Positions 21,386-35,600 of a stretch of DNA of 64,000 bases are shown one piece after another. The DNA lies in NCBI GenBank assembly GCA_949126835.1, contig OX421497.1, positions 15,920,435 through 15,984,434 of the forward strand, given 5' to 3'. How positions within the stretch are numbered: the first letter of the stretch is position 1; each line of letters begins with the position of its first letter. The notes below the pieces were generated by a model. That model ran no database searches. It was not told the origin of the DNA and was given only the letters and a program-made list of their open reading frames with translations. The DNA comes from Anisus vortex (taxonomy: Eukaryota > Mollusca > Gastropoda > Planorbidae). The translations under genes were made by a program, and so were the position numbers.

Positions 21386-21627
21386 TTCAAGCCTTTTCTT
21401 TTCAATTGCCGCCTTTCTAGCAGACTCCGCTTTCCGTACAGCAAAAATCGCTTCATCCTTTGCCCTTGCGGCAGCGGATTCCGCTTGACTGGCGTCCATT
21501 TGAGCCTGAACGGCAATTTCGTGAGCTGTCAGTGCATCCGCCGTGGCCCTGGACGACACGGCCTTGAACTCAAGGACCTTGGCAGCTTTTACTTTAGCCC
21601 TAGCTTCCGCCTCTTCTCTGAGTTCAT
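21386..21627 (-). CDS. Exon 2 of the ZU5-domain gene: alanine-rich coiled coil
   Basis: The acceptor is TTTTATAG and the donor GAA|GTATGTGT. The exon is 242 nt and enters in phase 1, where the G from exon 1 plus AT makes an Asp codon. It leaves in phase 0. The product is about 80 residues with strong Ala/Glu/Lys/Arg periodicity (AEARAKVKAAKVLEFKA, ESAAARAKDEAIFAVRKAES). This is what a continuous alpha-helical coiled coil looks like, and there are no membrane segments. It is separated from exon 1 by a 958-bp intron and from exon 3 by an 1823-bp intron that holds the 33-bp minisatellite. GC content is clearly higher than in the AT-rich flanks, which supports coding. Its role is probably oligomerisation or spacing ahead of the beta domains; that is inference. 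Confidence 0.75.
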
Positions 21628-22229
21628 CTATAAAAGTAACATTTTTTGTATTGTAGTCTAAAAAGTGCTCAGAAAAAAAGTATTAGCTTCACAAGTCTTT
21701 AACTTTATCCCGTCAACATTGACTTCTAGATAATGGAGATCTGTTTCTATGTTACCCAGGGCAACCAAGAGGGTTATTATTTGCTAGAGGAATGCTGACA
21801 TTAGGCTCCAGAAATAAGGGCTTAATGATTTTTGTATATGTCTATTTATATATATTATATCGACCCTCTTTGAACTTCATGTAACAACGTAATTTAGATA
21901 TACATGTACTAGTTTCATTAGTCAAGGAATATACAAGGATAATTTGTAGTTATTCCAGGCCATAATGTTTTTTTAATAATGAAAATTATTGGATAGTCCT
22001 ATGCATATCAAAGATGCCTTAAAACAGTTTAGGTCTTTTGAACCATTAAGCTTTTGTTTTCATCTTCTTTTTTTTGGATTTAAATCAATCTTTCAAATAT
22101 GCTGAAAGACAAACATCTGTAATCAAGAAAAATTTACATTTGTTTGGATCAATAAAGAAATATTTTCTTATCTTTAATTACTTGAATGCACTAAGTATTG
22201 GATTTAACTCAATCTATAATGGCTTTAAT
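21628..22229. other. Intron 1 (distal part), no gene
   Basis: AT-rich intron between exon 2 and a hAT-like fragment. Nothing recognised; an open frame beginning at 22074 reads across the fragment boundary. Confidence 0.55.
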
Positions 22230-22540
22230 GCAGAGCCGGCTCATCCATATAGGCAACTTAGGCGGCCGCCTAGGGCGCAAAGTTTTGGGGGGCGCAAAAT
22301 TGAGGATATTTTTTTTTATTTTGTGGATTTAAAAATAAAAACTAAATTAAAGTTGAGTACTTCTGCGCGCTACTAGCATAGCCAGACAAATTACTAGGTA
22401 ATAAAATGCGAAGAGTTTTTTTTATTTAAGTTGTCTTACAAATAGGAAAGTATGCCCTAACACTACTTAGTCTCTCCCCGCCAAAGGCACATTAATGAGG
22501 GCGCAGAATTTGTTTTCGCCTAGGGCGTCGAAAACTATTT
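22230..22540. mobile_element. hAT-like MITE fragment
   Basis: It begins with a hAT-style GC-rich terminus (GCAGAGCCGGCTC, then GGCGGCCGCCTAGGGCGCAA). It ends with a related inverted segment (GAGGGCGCAGAATTTG, TTTTCGCCTAGGGCG). Both contain CCTAGGGCG next to GGCGCAAA-type words in opposite sense. The outermost right end is missing or diverged. It stops about 45 bp from exon 1. Confidence 0.5.
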
Positions 22541-22585
22541 TATTTATTAAGCAAGTTCTGCAGCCGTATTGCCCTCGAATATTAC

Positions 22586-22845
22586 CTTCGTTCTCTGATT
22601 GATCTGCCCGAACCTCCAGGTCTTCTGACTTAAGGTTTGTGGCCAGCAGGTCGCAGATTTCATTGGTGATGGCACGGATGTCATGTAGCTGTTCGTTGAT
22701 GCCCCCAGTTACGGCCTCGCAGGCCTTATAGGCGTCAGAGAGGGAGGTCAGTGTCCTGGTGAACACTGGAATTTCATTGGTCAGATCTTGGATTGGTTTT
22801 GTCTTCAGTTGGGACTGAAACTCCGTTAATACCGACTTGGCTTGC
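22586..22845 (-). CDS. Exon 1 in window of a ZU5-domain gene: helical N-terminal region
   Basis: Internal exon read from the minus strand. The acceptor is a pyrimidine tract ending TTGTTCAG, and the donor is GAAG|GTAATATT. It starts with the last base of a split codon and ends in phase 1, which fits exon 2 exactly. The 260 nt give about 86 residues without a stop. They are rich in E, K, Q, L and A (for example QAKSVLTEFQSQLKTK and DIRAITNEICDLLATNL), typical of a long helix or coiled coil. I do not recognise a catalytic motif. An in-frame ATG at 22872-22874 lies in the pyrimidine-rich intron end, so I prefer a splice acceptor to a start codon. The upstream exon must therefore lie above 22845 and is not in the stretch up to 23671. 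If it exists, the 40-kb satellite is intronic. The function of this part is unknown. Confidence 0.72.
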
Positions 22846-23671
22846 CTGAACAAAGAAAGATAAATGAATGGCATATAGTCTTTGATAAGTTATTTTTATC
22901 TCTAATATAAAAGTGATAAGACCATTGAAATAAATGGATGGATTTTTTTTTATACATAACCGTGACTTTGACAAATGGTGTAAGGTAGATTGACATTTAC
23001 TGTACAACATGGTCAGCAGTAATATGAATCTAAATGATATAAAACATATTTGAATCTTTTGGACGTTTCACAGTAATAGAAGGAATGGTGTCGGTTAAAA
23101 GAATAAGAAATGAACATTGTTCAATATATTTCCAATTGAACTAAAGGGGCTGCAAAATTAGTCTAAGCTAAAAGAAAATATATTTTTCATATTTAAAATT
23201 AGGAAATGTCAAGGGTATCATAACCAAAATTTGTCTTTGTCTGACTTTTGATAGAATCATTGAATTTTAAATTAAATGAAACAGTTTTTTTTTAAATTTC
23301 TAACACTATAAATAAATATGTGTATAACATAAGAATATATTTACAAAAAATGCCCTTTCACCCTCATAATTGACAATTCGACTATTCCGGAGTGAATTAA
23401 TTTTTTTTATATCGTTCGGTGCAACATTTCTTACACCTGAACTCTATTTACTAGCTAATATTTATTAAATACCACTGACCCCTGCCTCATTGACCCCTGC
23501 CTGACTGACCCCTGCCTAACTGACCCCTGCTTCACTGACCCCTACCTCTAACGCACGCGAACACACACACACTTACATACATAGCCACATTTGGCCACGG
23601 GGTATTTAACTTTCGTGAATCGACCTTTAAAAGTATTTGTCCTAAAGCTAATTGTGCACTTCAACAAAAAC
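22846..23671. other. Sequence between exon 1 and the satellite, no gene
   Basis: AT-rich, with no exon candidate on the minus strand that fits the phase required upstream of exon 1. It contains the short CTGACCCCTGC repeat at 23472-23552. Confidence 0.55.
23472..23552. repeat. 16-17-bp tandem repeat CACTGACCCCTGCCT
   Basis: Five imperfect units of ACTGACCCCTGCCTC. The last unit is changed to ACCCCTACCTC. Confidence 0.88.
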
Positions 23672-26600
23672 ATTACTATAGCTTGTTTGAAGAATCCCCA
23701 TACAAACTATCCGACCAGATGAACTAAAGACTTTGTTGGGCTGACAATTTCATGTTCTACAATACTATGTACTGTTTGAAGAACCCCCCATACAAACTAT
23801 CCGACCAGATGAACTAAAGACTTTGTTGGGCTGACAATTTCATGTTCTACAATACTATCTATTGTTTGAAGAACCCCCATACAAACTATCCGACCAGATG
23901 AACTAAAGACTTTGTTGGGCTGACAATTTCGTGTTCTACAATACTATGTACTGTTTGAAGAACCCCCATACAAACTATCCGACCAGATGAACTAAAGACT
24001 TTGTTGGGCTGACAATTTCGTGTTCTACAATACTATGTACTGTTTAAAGAACCCCCATACAAACTATCCGACCAGATGAACTAAAGACTTTGTTGGGCTG
24101 ACAATTTCATGTTCTACAATACTATGTACGTTTTGAAGAACCCCCCATACAAACTATCCGACCAGATGAACTAAAGACTTTGTTGGGCTGACAATTTCAT
24201 GTTCTACAATACTATCTATTGTTTGAAGAACCCCCATACAAACTATCCGACCAGATGAACTAAAGACTTTGTTGGGCTGACAATTTCGTGTTCTACAATA
24301 CTATGTACTGTTTGAAGAACCCCCATACAAACTATCCGACCAGAAGAACTAAAGACTTTGTTGGGCTGACAATTTCATGTTCTACAATACTATCTATTGT
24401 TTGAAGAACCCCCATACAAACTATCCGACCAGATGAACTAAAGACTTTGTTGGGCTGACAATTTCGTGTTCTACAATACTATGTACTGTTTGAAGAATCC
24501 CCATACAAACTATCCGACCAGATGAAAGAAAGACTTTGTTGAGCTGACAATTTCGTGTTCTACAATACTATCTTCTGTTTGAAGAACCCCCATACAAACT
24601 ATCCGACCAGATGAACTAAAGACTTTGTTGGGCTGACAATTTCGTGTTCTACAATACTATGTACTGTTTGAAGAACCCCCATACAAACTATCCGACCAGA
24701 TGAACTAAAGACTTTGTTGGGCTGACAATTTCGTGTTCTACAAAACTATGTACTGTTTGAAGAACCCCCATACAAACTATCCGACCAGATGAACTAAAGA
24801 CTTTGTTGGGCTGACAATTTCGTGTTCTACAATACTATGTACTGTTTGAAGAACCCCCATACAAACTATCCGACCAGATGAACTAAAGACTTTGTTGGGC
24901 TGACAATTTCGTGTTCTACAATACTATGTACTGTTTGAAGAACCCCCATACAAACTATCCGACCAGATGAATTAAAGACTTTGTTGGGCTGACAATTTCG
25001 TGTTCTACAATACTATGTACTGTTTAAAGAACCCCCATACAAACTATCCGACCAGATGAACTAAAGACTTTGTTGGGCTGACAATTTCGTGTTCTACAAT
25101 ACTATGTACTGTTTGAAGAACCCCCCATACAAACTATCCGACCAGATGAACTAAAGACTTTGTTGGGCTGACAATTTCGTGTTCTACAATACTATGTACT
25201 GTTTAAAGAACCCCCCATACAAACTATCCGACCAGATGAACTAAAGACTTTGTTGGGCTGACAATTTCGTGTTCTACAATACTATGTACTGTTTGAAGAA
25301 CCCCCATACAAACTATCCGACCAGATGAACTAAAGAATTTGTTGGGCTGACAATTTCATGTTCTACAATACTATCTATTGTTTGAAGAACCCCCATACAA
25401 ACTATCCGACCAGATGAACTAAATAATTTTTTGGGCTGACAATTTCATGTTCTACAATACTATCTATTGTTTGAAGAACCCCCATAAAAACTATCCGACC
25501 AGATGAACTAAAGAATTTGTTGGGCTGACAATTTCATGTTCTACAATACTATGTACTGTTTGAAGAACCCCCATACAAACTATCCGACCAGATGAACTAA
25601 ATACTTTGTTGGGCTGACAATTTCGTGTTCTACAATACTATGTACTGTTTGAAAAACCCCCCATACAAACTATCCGACCAGATGAACTAAAGACTTTGTT
25701 GGGCTGACAATTTCGTGTTCTACAATACTATGTACTGTTTGAAGAACCCCCATACAAACTATCCGACCAGATGAACTAAAGAATTTGTTGGGCTGACAAT
25801 TTCATGTTCTACAATACTATCTATTGTTTGAAGAACACCCATACAAACTATCCGACCAGATGAACTAAAGACTTTGTTGGGCTGACAATTTCGTGTTCTA
25901 CAATACTATGTACTGTTTGAAAAACCCCCCATACAAATTATTCGACCAGATGAACTAAAGACTTTGTTGGGCTGACAATTTCGTGTTCTACAATACTATG
26001 TACTGTTTGAAGAACCCCCATACAAACTATCCGACCAGATGAACTAAAGAATTTGTTGGGCTGACAATTTCATGTTCTACAATACTATGTACTGTTTGAA
26101 GAACCCCCATACAAACTATCCGACCAGATGAACTAAATACTTTGTTGGGCTGACAATTTCGTGTTCTACAATACTATGTACTGTTTGAAAAACCCCCCAT
26201 ACAAACTATCCGACCAGATGAACTAAAGACTTTGTTGGGCTGACAATTTCGTGTTCTACAATACTATGTACTGTTTGAAGAACCCCCATACAAACTATCC
26301 GACCAGATGAACTAAAGAATTTGTTGGGCTGACAATTTCATGTTCTACAATACTATCTATTGTTTGAAGAACCCCCATACAAACTATCCGACCAGATGAA
26401 CTAAAGACTTTGTTGGGCTGACAATTTCGTGTTCTACAATACTATGTACTGTTTGAAGAACCCCCATACAAACTATCCGACCAGATGAACTAAAGACTTT
26501 GTTGGGCTGACAATTTCGTGTTCTACATTACTATGTACTGTTTAAAGAACCCCCATACAAACTATCCGACCAGATGAACTAAAGACTTTGTTGGGCTGAC

Positions 26601-29600
26601 AATTTCATGTTCTACAATACTATGTACTGTTTGAAGAACCCCCCATACAAACTATCCGACCAGATGAACTAAAGACTTTGTTGGGCTGACAATTTCATGT
26701 TCTACAATACTATCTATTGTTTGAAGAACCCCCATACAAACTATCCGACCAGATGAACTAAAGACTTTGTTGGGCTGACAATTTCGTGTTCTACAATACT
26801 ATGTACTGTTTGAAGAACCCCCATACAAACTATCCGACCAGATGAACTAAAGACTTTGTTGGGCTGACAATTTCATGTTCTACAATACTATCTATTGTTT
26901 GAAGAACCCCCCTACAAACTATCCGACCAGATGAACTAAAGACTTTGTTGGGCTGACAATTTCGTGTTCTACAATACTATGTACTGTTTGAAGAATCCCC
27001 ATACAAACTATCAGACCAGATGAACTAAAGACTTTGTTGAGCTGACAATTTCGTGTTCTACAATACTATCTACTGTTTGAAGAACCCCCATACAAACTAT
27101 CCGACCAGATGAACTAAAGACTTTGTTGGGCTGACAATTTCGTGTTCTACAATACTATGTACTGTTTGAAGAACCCCCATACAAACTATCCGACCAGATG
27201 AACTAAAGACTTTGTTGGGCTGACAATTTCGTGTTCTACAAAACTATGTACTGTTTGAAGAACCCCCATACAAACTATCCGACCAGATGAACTAAAGACT
27301 TTGTTGGGCTGACAATTTCGTGTTCTACAATACTATGTACTGTTTGAAGAACCCCCATACAAACTATCCGACCAGATGAACTAAAGACTTTGTTGGGCTG
27401 ACAATTTCGTGTTCTACAATACTATGTACTGTTTGAAGAACCCCCATACAAACTATCCGACCAGATGAATTAAAGACTTTGTTGGGCTGACAATTTCGTG
27501 TTCTACAATACTATGTACTGTTTAAAGAACCCCCATACAAACTATCCGACCAGATGAACTAAAGACTTTGTTGGGCTGACAATTTCGTGTTCTACAATAC
27601 TATGTACTGTTTGAAGAACCCCCCATACAAACTATCCGACCAGATGAACTAAAGACTTTGTTGGGCTGACAATTTCGTGTTCTACAATACTATGTACTGT
27701 TTAAAGAACCCCCCATACAAACTATCCGACCAGATGAACTAAAGACTTTGTTGGGCTGACAATTTCGTGTTCTACAATACTATGTACTGTTTGAAGAACC
27801 CCCATACAAACTATCCGACCAGATGAACTAAAGAATTTGTTGGGCTGACAATTTCATGTTCTACAATACTATCTATTGTTTGAAGAACCCCCATACAAAC
27901 TATCCGACCAGATGAACTAAAGAATTTGTTGGGCTGACAATTTCATGTTCTACAATACTATCTATTGTTTGAAGAACCCCCATAAAAACTATCCGACCAG
28001 ATGAACTAAAGAATTTGTTGGGCTGACAATTTCATGTTCTACAATATTATGTACTGTTTGAAGAACCCCCATACAAACTATCCGACCAGATGAACTAAAT
28101 ACTTTGTTGGGCTGACAATTTCGTGTTCTACAATACTATGTACTGTTTGAAAAACCCCCCATACAAACTATCCGACCAAATGAACTAAAGACTTTGTTGG
28201 GCTGACAATTTCGTGTTCTACAATACTATGTACTGTTTGAAGAACCCCCATACAAACTATCCGACCAGATGAACTAAAGAATTTGTTGGGCTGACAATTT
28301 CATGTTCTACAATACTATCTATTGTTTGAAGAACCCCCATACAAACTATCCGACCAGATGAACTAAAGGATTTGTTGGGCTGACAATTTCATGTTCTACA
28401 ATACTATCTATTGTTTGAAGAACCCCCATACAAACTAACCGACCAGATGAACTAAAGACTTTGTTGGGCTGACAATTTCATGATCTACAAGACTATGTAC
28501 TGTTTGAAGAACCCCCATACAAACTATCCGACCAGATGAACTAAAGACTTTGTTGGGCTGACAATTTCGTGTTCTACAATACTATGTACTGTTTGAAGAA
28601 CCCCCATACAAACTATCTGACCAGATGAACTAAAGACTTTGTTGGGCTGACAATTTCATGTTCTACAATACTATCTATTGTTTGAAGAACCCCCATACAA
28701 ACTATCCGACCAGATGAACTAAAGACTTTGTTGGGCTGACAATTTCGTGTTCTACAATACTATGTACTGTTTGAAGAATCCCCATACAAACTATCCGACC
28801 AGATGAACTAAAGACTTTGTTGAGCTGACAATTTCGTGTTCTACAATACTATCTACTGTTTGAAGAACCCCCATACAAACTATCCGACCAGATGAACTAA
28901 AGACTTTGTTGGGCTGACAATTTCGTGTTCTACAATACTATGTACTGTTTGAAGAACCCCCATACAAACTATCCGACCAGATGAACTAAAGACTTTGTTG
29001 GGCTGACAATTTCGTGTTCTACAATACTATGTACTGTTTGAAGAACCCCCATACAAACTATCCGACCAGATGAACTAAAGACTTTGTTGGGCTGACAATT
29101 TCGTGTTCTTCAATACTATGTACTGTTTGAAGAACCCCCATACAAACTATCCGACCAGATGAATTAAAGACTTTGTTGGGCTGACAATTTCGTGTTCTAC
29201 AATACTATGTACTGTTTAAAGAACCCCCATACAAACTATCCGACCAGATGAACTAAAGACTTTGTTGGGCTGACAATTTCGTGTTCTACAATACTATGTA
29301 CTGTTTGAAGAACCCCCCATACAAACTATCCGACCAGATGAACTAAAGACTTTGTTTGGCTTACAATTTCGTGTTCTACAATACTATGTACTGTTTGAAG
29401 AACCCCCCATACAAACTATCCAACCAGATGAACTAAAGACTTTGTTGGGCTGACAGTTTCGTGTTCTAAAATACTATGTACTTTTTGAAGAATTCCCATA
29501 CAAACTATCCGACCAGATGAAATAAAGACTTTGTTGGGCTGACAATTTCGTGTTCTACAATACTATGTACTGTTTGAAGAACCCCCCATACAAACTATCC

Positions 29601-32600
29601 GATCAGATAAACTAAAGACTTCGTTGGGCTGACAATTTCGTGTTCTACAATACTATGTACTGTTTGAAGAACTCCCCATACAAACTATCCGACCAGATGA
29701 ACTAAAGACTTTGTTGGGCTGACAATTTCGTGTTCTACATTACTATGTACTGTTTGAAGAACCCCCCATACAAACTATCCGACCAGATGAATTAAAGACT
29801 TTGTTGGGCTGACAATTTCGTGTTCTAAAATACTATGTACTGTTTGAAGAACCCCCATACAAACTATTCGACCAGATGAACTAAAGACTTTGTTGGGCTG
29901 ACAATTTCGTGTTCTACAATACTATGTACTGTTTGAAGAACCCCCATACAAACTATCCGACCAGATGAACTAAAGAATTTGTTGGGCTGACAATTTCATG
30001 TTCTACAATAATATGTACTGTTTGAAGATTCCCCATACAAACTATCCGACCAGATGAACTAAATACTTTGTTGGGCTGACAATTTCGTGTTCTACAATAC
30101 TATGTACTGTTTGAAAAACCCCCCATACAAACTATCCGACTAGATGAACTAAAGACTTTGTTGGGCTGACAGTTTCGTGTTCTACAATACTATGTACTGT
30201 TTGAAGAACCCCCATACAAACTATCCGACCAGATGAACTAAAGAATTTGTTGGGCTGACAGTTTCGTGTTCTACAATACTATGTACTGTTTGAAGAACCC
30301 CCATACAAACTATCCGACCAGATGAACTAAAGAATTTGTTGGGCTGACAATTTCATGTTCTACAATACTATCTATTGTTTGAAGAACGAACCCCCATACA
30401 AACTATCCGACCAGATAAACTAAAGAATTTGTTGGGCTGACAATTTCATGTTCTACAATACTATCTATTGTTTGAAGAACCCCCATACAAACTAACCGAC
30501 CAGATGAACTAAAGACTTTGTTGGGCTGACAATTTCATGATCTACAAGACTATGTACTGTTTGAAGAACCCCCGTACAAACTATCCGACCAGATGAACTA
30601 AAGACTTTGTTGGGCTGACAATTTCGTGTTCTACAATACTATGTACTGTTAGAAGAACCCCCATACAAACTATCTGACCAGATGAACTAAAGACTTTGTT
30701 GGGCTGACAATTTCGTGTTCTACAATACTATGTACTGTTTGAAGAACCCCCATACAAATCTTCCGACCAGATGAACTAAAGACTTTGTTGGGCTGACAAT
30801 TTCGTGTTCTACAATACTATGTACTGTTTGAAGAACCCCCATACAAACTATCCGACCAGTTGAACTAAAGACTTTGTTGGGCTGACAATTTCGTGTTCTA
30901 CAATACTATGTACTGTATGAAGAACCCCCCATACAAACTGTCCGACCAGATGAACTAAAGAATTTGTTGGGCTGGAAATTTTGTGTTCTACAATACTATG
31001 TACTGTGAGAAGAACCCCCCTTACAAACTATCCGACCAGATGAACAAATGACATTGTTGGGCTAACAATTTCGTGCTCTACAATACTATGTACTATATAA
31101 AGAACCCCTCATACAAACTGTACGACCAGATGAACTAAAGACTTTGTTGGGCTGACAATTTCGTGTTCTACAATACTATGTACTGTTTGAATAACCCCCA
31201 TACAAACTATCCGACCAGATGAACTAAAGACTTTGTTGGGCTGACAATTTCGTGTTCTACAATACTATGTACTGTGTAAAGAACCCCCCTTACAAACTAT
31301 CCGACCAGATGAACAAAAGACTTTGTTGGGCTAACAATTTCGTGTTCTACAATAATATGTACTGTATGAAGAACCCCTTATACAAACTGTTCGACCCGAT
31401 GAACTAAAGACTTTGTTGGGCTGACAATTTCGTGTTCTACAATACTATGTACTGTTTGAAGAACCCCCATACAAACTATCTGACCAGATGAACTAAGGAC
31501 TTTGTTGGGCTGACAATTTCGTGTTCTACAATACTATGTACTGTTTGAAGAACCCCCATACAAACTATCCAACCAGATGAACTAAAGACTTTGTTAGGCT
31601 GACAATTTCGTGTTCTACAATACTATGTACTGTTTGAAGAACCCCCATACAAACTATCCGACCAGATGAACTAAAGACTATGTTGGGCTGACAATTTCGT
31701 GTTCTACAATACTATGTATTGTTTGAAGAACCCCCATACAAATCATCCGACCAGATGAACTAAAGACTTTGTTGGGCTGACAATTTCGTGTTCTACAATA
31801 CTATGTACTGTTTGAAGAACCCCCATACAAACTATCCGACCAGATGAACTAAAGACTTTGTTGGGCTGACAATTTCGTGTTCTACAATACTATGTACTGT
31901 TTGAAGAACCCCCATACAAATCATCCGACCAGATGAACTAAAGACTTTGTTGGGCTGACAATTTCGTGTTCTACAATACTCTCTACTGTTTAAAGAAGCC
32001 CATACAAACTAACCGACCAGATGAACTAAAGACTTTGTTGGGCTGACAATTTTGTGTTCTACAATACTATGTACTGTATAAAGAACCCCCCATACAAACT
32101 GTCCGACCAGATGAACTAAAGACTTTGTTGGGCTGACAATTTCGTGTTCTACAATACTATGTACTGTTTGAAGAACCCCCATACAAACTATCTGACCAGA
32201 TGAACTAAGGACTTTGTTGGGCTGACAATTTCGTGTTCTACAATACTATGTACTGTTTGAAGAACCCCCATACAAACTATCCGACCAGATGAACTAAAGA
32301 CTTTGTTAGGCTGACAATTTCGTGTTCTACAATACTATGTACTGTTTGAAGAACCCCCATACAAACTATCCGACCAGATGAACTAAAGACTTTGTTGGGC
32401 TGACAATTTCGTGTTCTTCAATACTATGTACTGTTTGAAGAACCCCCATACAAACTATCCGACCAGATGAACTAAAGAATTTGTTGGGCTGACAATTTCA
32501 TGTTCTACAATACTATCTATTGTTTGAAGAACGAACCCCCATACAAACTATCCGACCAGATAAACTAAAGAATTTGTTGGGCTGACAATTTCATGTTCTA

Positions 32601-35600
32601 CAATACTATCTATTGTTTGAAGAACCCCCATACAAACTAACCGACCAGATGAACTAAAGACTTTGTTGGGCTGACAATTTCATGATCTACAAGACTATGT
32701 ACTGTTTGAAGAACCCCCATACAAACTATCCGACCAGATGAACTAAAGACTTTGATGGGCTGACAATTTCGTGTTCTACAATACTATGTACTGTTAGAAG
32801 AACCCCCATACAAACTATCTGACCAGATGAACTAAAGACTTTGTTGGGCTGACAATTTCGTGTTCTACAATACTATGTACTGTTTGAAGAACCCCCATAC
32901 AAATCTTCCGACCAGATGAACTAAAGACTTTGTTGGGCTGACAATTTCGTGTTCTACAATACTATGTACTGTTTGAAGAACCCCCATACAAACTATCCGA
33001 CCAGTTGAACTAAAGACTTTGTTGGGCTGACAATTTCGTGTTCTACAATACTATGTACTGTATGAAGAACCCCCCATACAAACTGTCCGACCAGATGAAC
33101 TAAAGAATTTGTTGGGCTGGAAATTTTGTGTTCTACAATACTATGTACTGTGAGAAGAACCCCCCTTACAAACTATCCGACCAGATGAACAAATGACATT
33201 GTTGGGCTAACAATTTCGTGCTCTACAATACTATGTACTATATGAAGAACCCCTCATACAAACTGTACGACCAGATGAACTAAAGACTTTGTTGGGCTGA
33301 CAATTTCGTGTTCTACAATACTATGTACTGTTTGAATAACCCCCATACAAACTATCCGACCAGATGAACTAAAGAATTTGTTGGGCTGACAATTTCATGT
33401 TCTACAATACTATCTATTGTTTGAAGAACGAACCCCCATACAAACTATCCGACCAGATAAACTAAAGAATTTGTTGGGCTGACAATTTCATGTTCTACAA
33501 TACTATCTATTGTTTGAAGAACCCCCATACAAACTAACCGACCAGATGAACTAAAGACTTTGTTGGGCTGACAATTTCATGATCTACAAGACTATGTACT
33601 GTTTGAAGAACCCCCATACAAACTATCCGACCAGATGAACTAAAGACTTTGTTGGGCTGACAATTTCGTGTTCTACAATACTATGTACTGTTAGAAGAAC
33701 CCCCATACAAACTATCTGACCAGATGAACTAAAGACTTTGTTGGGCTGACAATTTCGTGTTCTACAATACTATGTACTGTTTGAAGAACCCCCATACAAA
33801 TCTTCCGACCAGATGAACTAAAGACTTTGTTGGGCTGACAATTTCGTGTTCTACAATACTATGTACTGTTTGAAGAACCCCCATACAAACTATCCGACCA
33901 GTTGAACTAAAGACTTTGTTGGGCTGACAATTTCGTGTTCTACAATACTATGTACTGTATGAAGAACCCCCCATACAAACTGTCCGACCAGATGAACTAA
34001 AGAATTTGTTGGGCTGGAAATTTTGTGTTCTACAATACTATGTACTGTGAGAAGAACCCCCCTTACAAACTATCCGACCAGATGAACAAATGACATTGTT
34101 GGGCTAACAATTTCGTGCTCTACAATACTATGTACTATATGAAGAACCCCTCATACAAACTGTACGACCAGATGAACTAAAGACTTTGTTGGGCTGACAA
34201 TTTCGTGTTCTACAATACTATGTACTGTTTGAATAACCCCCATACAAACTATCCGACCAGATGAACTAAAGACTTTGTTGGGCTGACAATTTCGTGTTCT
34301 ACAATACTATGTACTGTGTAAAGAACCCCCCTTACAAACTATCCGACCAGATGAACAAAAGACTTTGTTGGGCTAACAATTTCGTGTTCTACAATAATAT
34401 GTACTGTATGAAGAACCCCCCATACAAACTGTTCGACCCGATGAACTAAAGACTTTGTTGGGCTGACAATTTCGTGTTCTACAATACTATGTACTGTTTG
34501 AAGAACCCCCATACAAACTATCTGACCAGATGAACTAAGGACTTTGTTGGGCTGACAATTTCGTGTTCTACAATACTATGTACTGTTTGAAGAACCCCCA
34601 TACAAACTATCCAACCAGATGAACTAAAGACTTTGTTAGGCTGACAATTTCGTGTTCTACAATACTATGTACTGTTTGAAGAACCCCCATACAAACTATC
34701 CGACCAGATGAACTAAAGACTATGTTGGGCTGACAATTTCGTGTTCTACAATACTATGTATTGTTTGAAGAACCCCCATACAAATCATCCGACCAGATGA
34801 ACTAAAGACTTTGTTGGGCTGACAATTTCGTGTTCTACAATACTATGTACTGTTTGAAGAACCCCCATACAAACTATCCGACCAGATGAACTAAAGACTT
34901 TGTTGGGCTGACAATTTCGTGTTCTACAATACTATGTACTGTTTGAAGAACCCCCATACAAATCATCCGACCAGATGAACTAAAGACTTTGTTGGGCTGA
35001 CAATTTCGTGTTCTACAATACTCTCTACTGTTTAAAGAAGCCCATACAAACTAACCGACCAGATGAACTAAAGACTTTGTTGGGCTGACAATTTTGTGTT
35101 CTACAATACTATGTACTGTATAAAGAACCCCCCATACAAACTGTCCGACCAGATGAACTAAAGACTTTGTTGGGCTGACAATTTCGTGTTCTACAATACT
35201 ATGTACTGTTTGAAGAACCCCCATACAAACTATCTGACCAGATGAACTAAGGACTTTGTTGGGCTGACAATTTCGTGTTCTACAATACTATGTACTGTTT
35301 GAAGAACCCCCATACAAACTATCCGACCAGATGAACTAAAGACTTTGTTAGGCTGACAATTTCGTGTTCTACAATACTATGTACTGTTTGAAGAACCCCC
35401 ATACAAACTATCCGACCAGATGAACTAAAGACTTTGTTGGGCTGACAATTTCGTGTTCTTCAATACTATGTACTGTTTGAAGAACCCCCATACAAACTAT
35501 CCGACCAGATGAACTAAAGAATTTGTTGGGCTGACAGTTTCGTGTTCTACAATACTATGTACTGTTTGAAGAACCCCCATACAAACTATCCGACCAGATG

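Noticed and set aside
22467..22874. Exon 1 as a first exon starting at the ATG at 22872-22874
   Set aside because: The residues before the acceptor (MPFIYLSLF) are encoded by a pyrimidine tract ending in TTCAG, typical of an intron end. A true start is possible but less likely.
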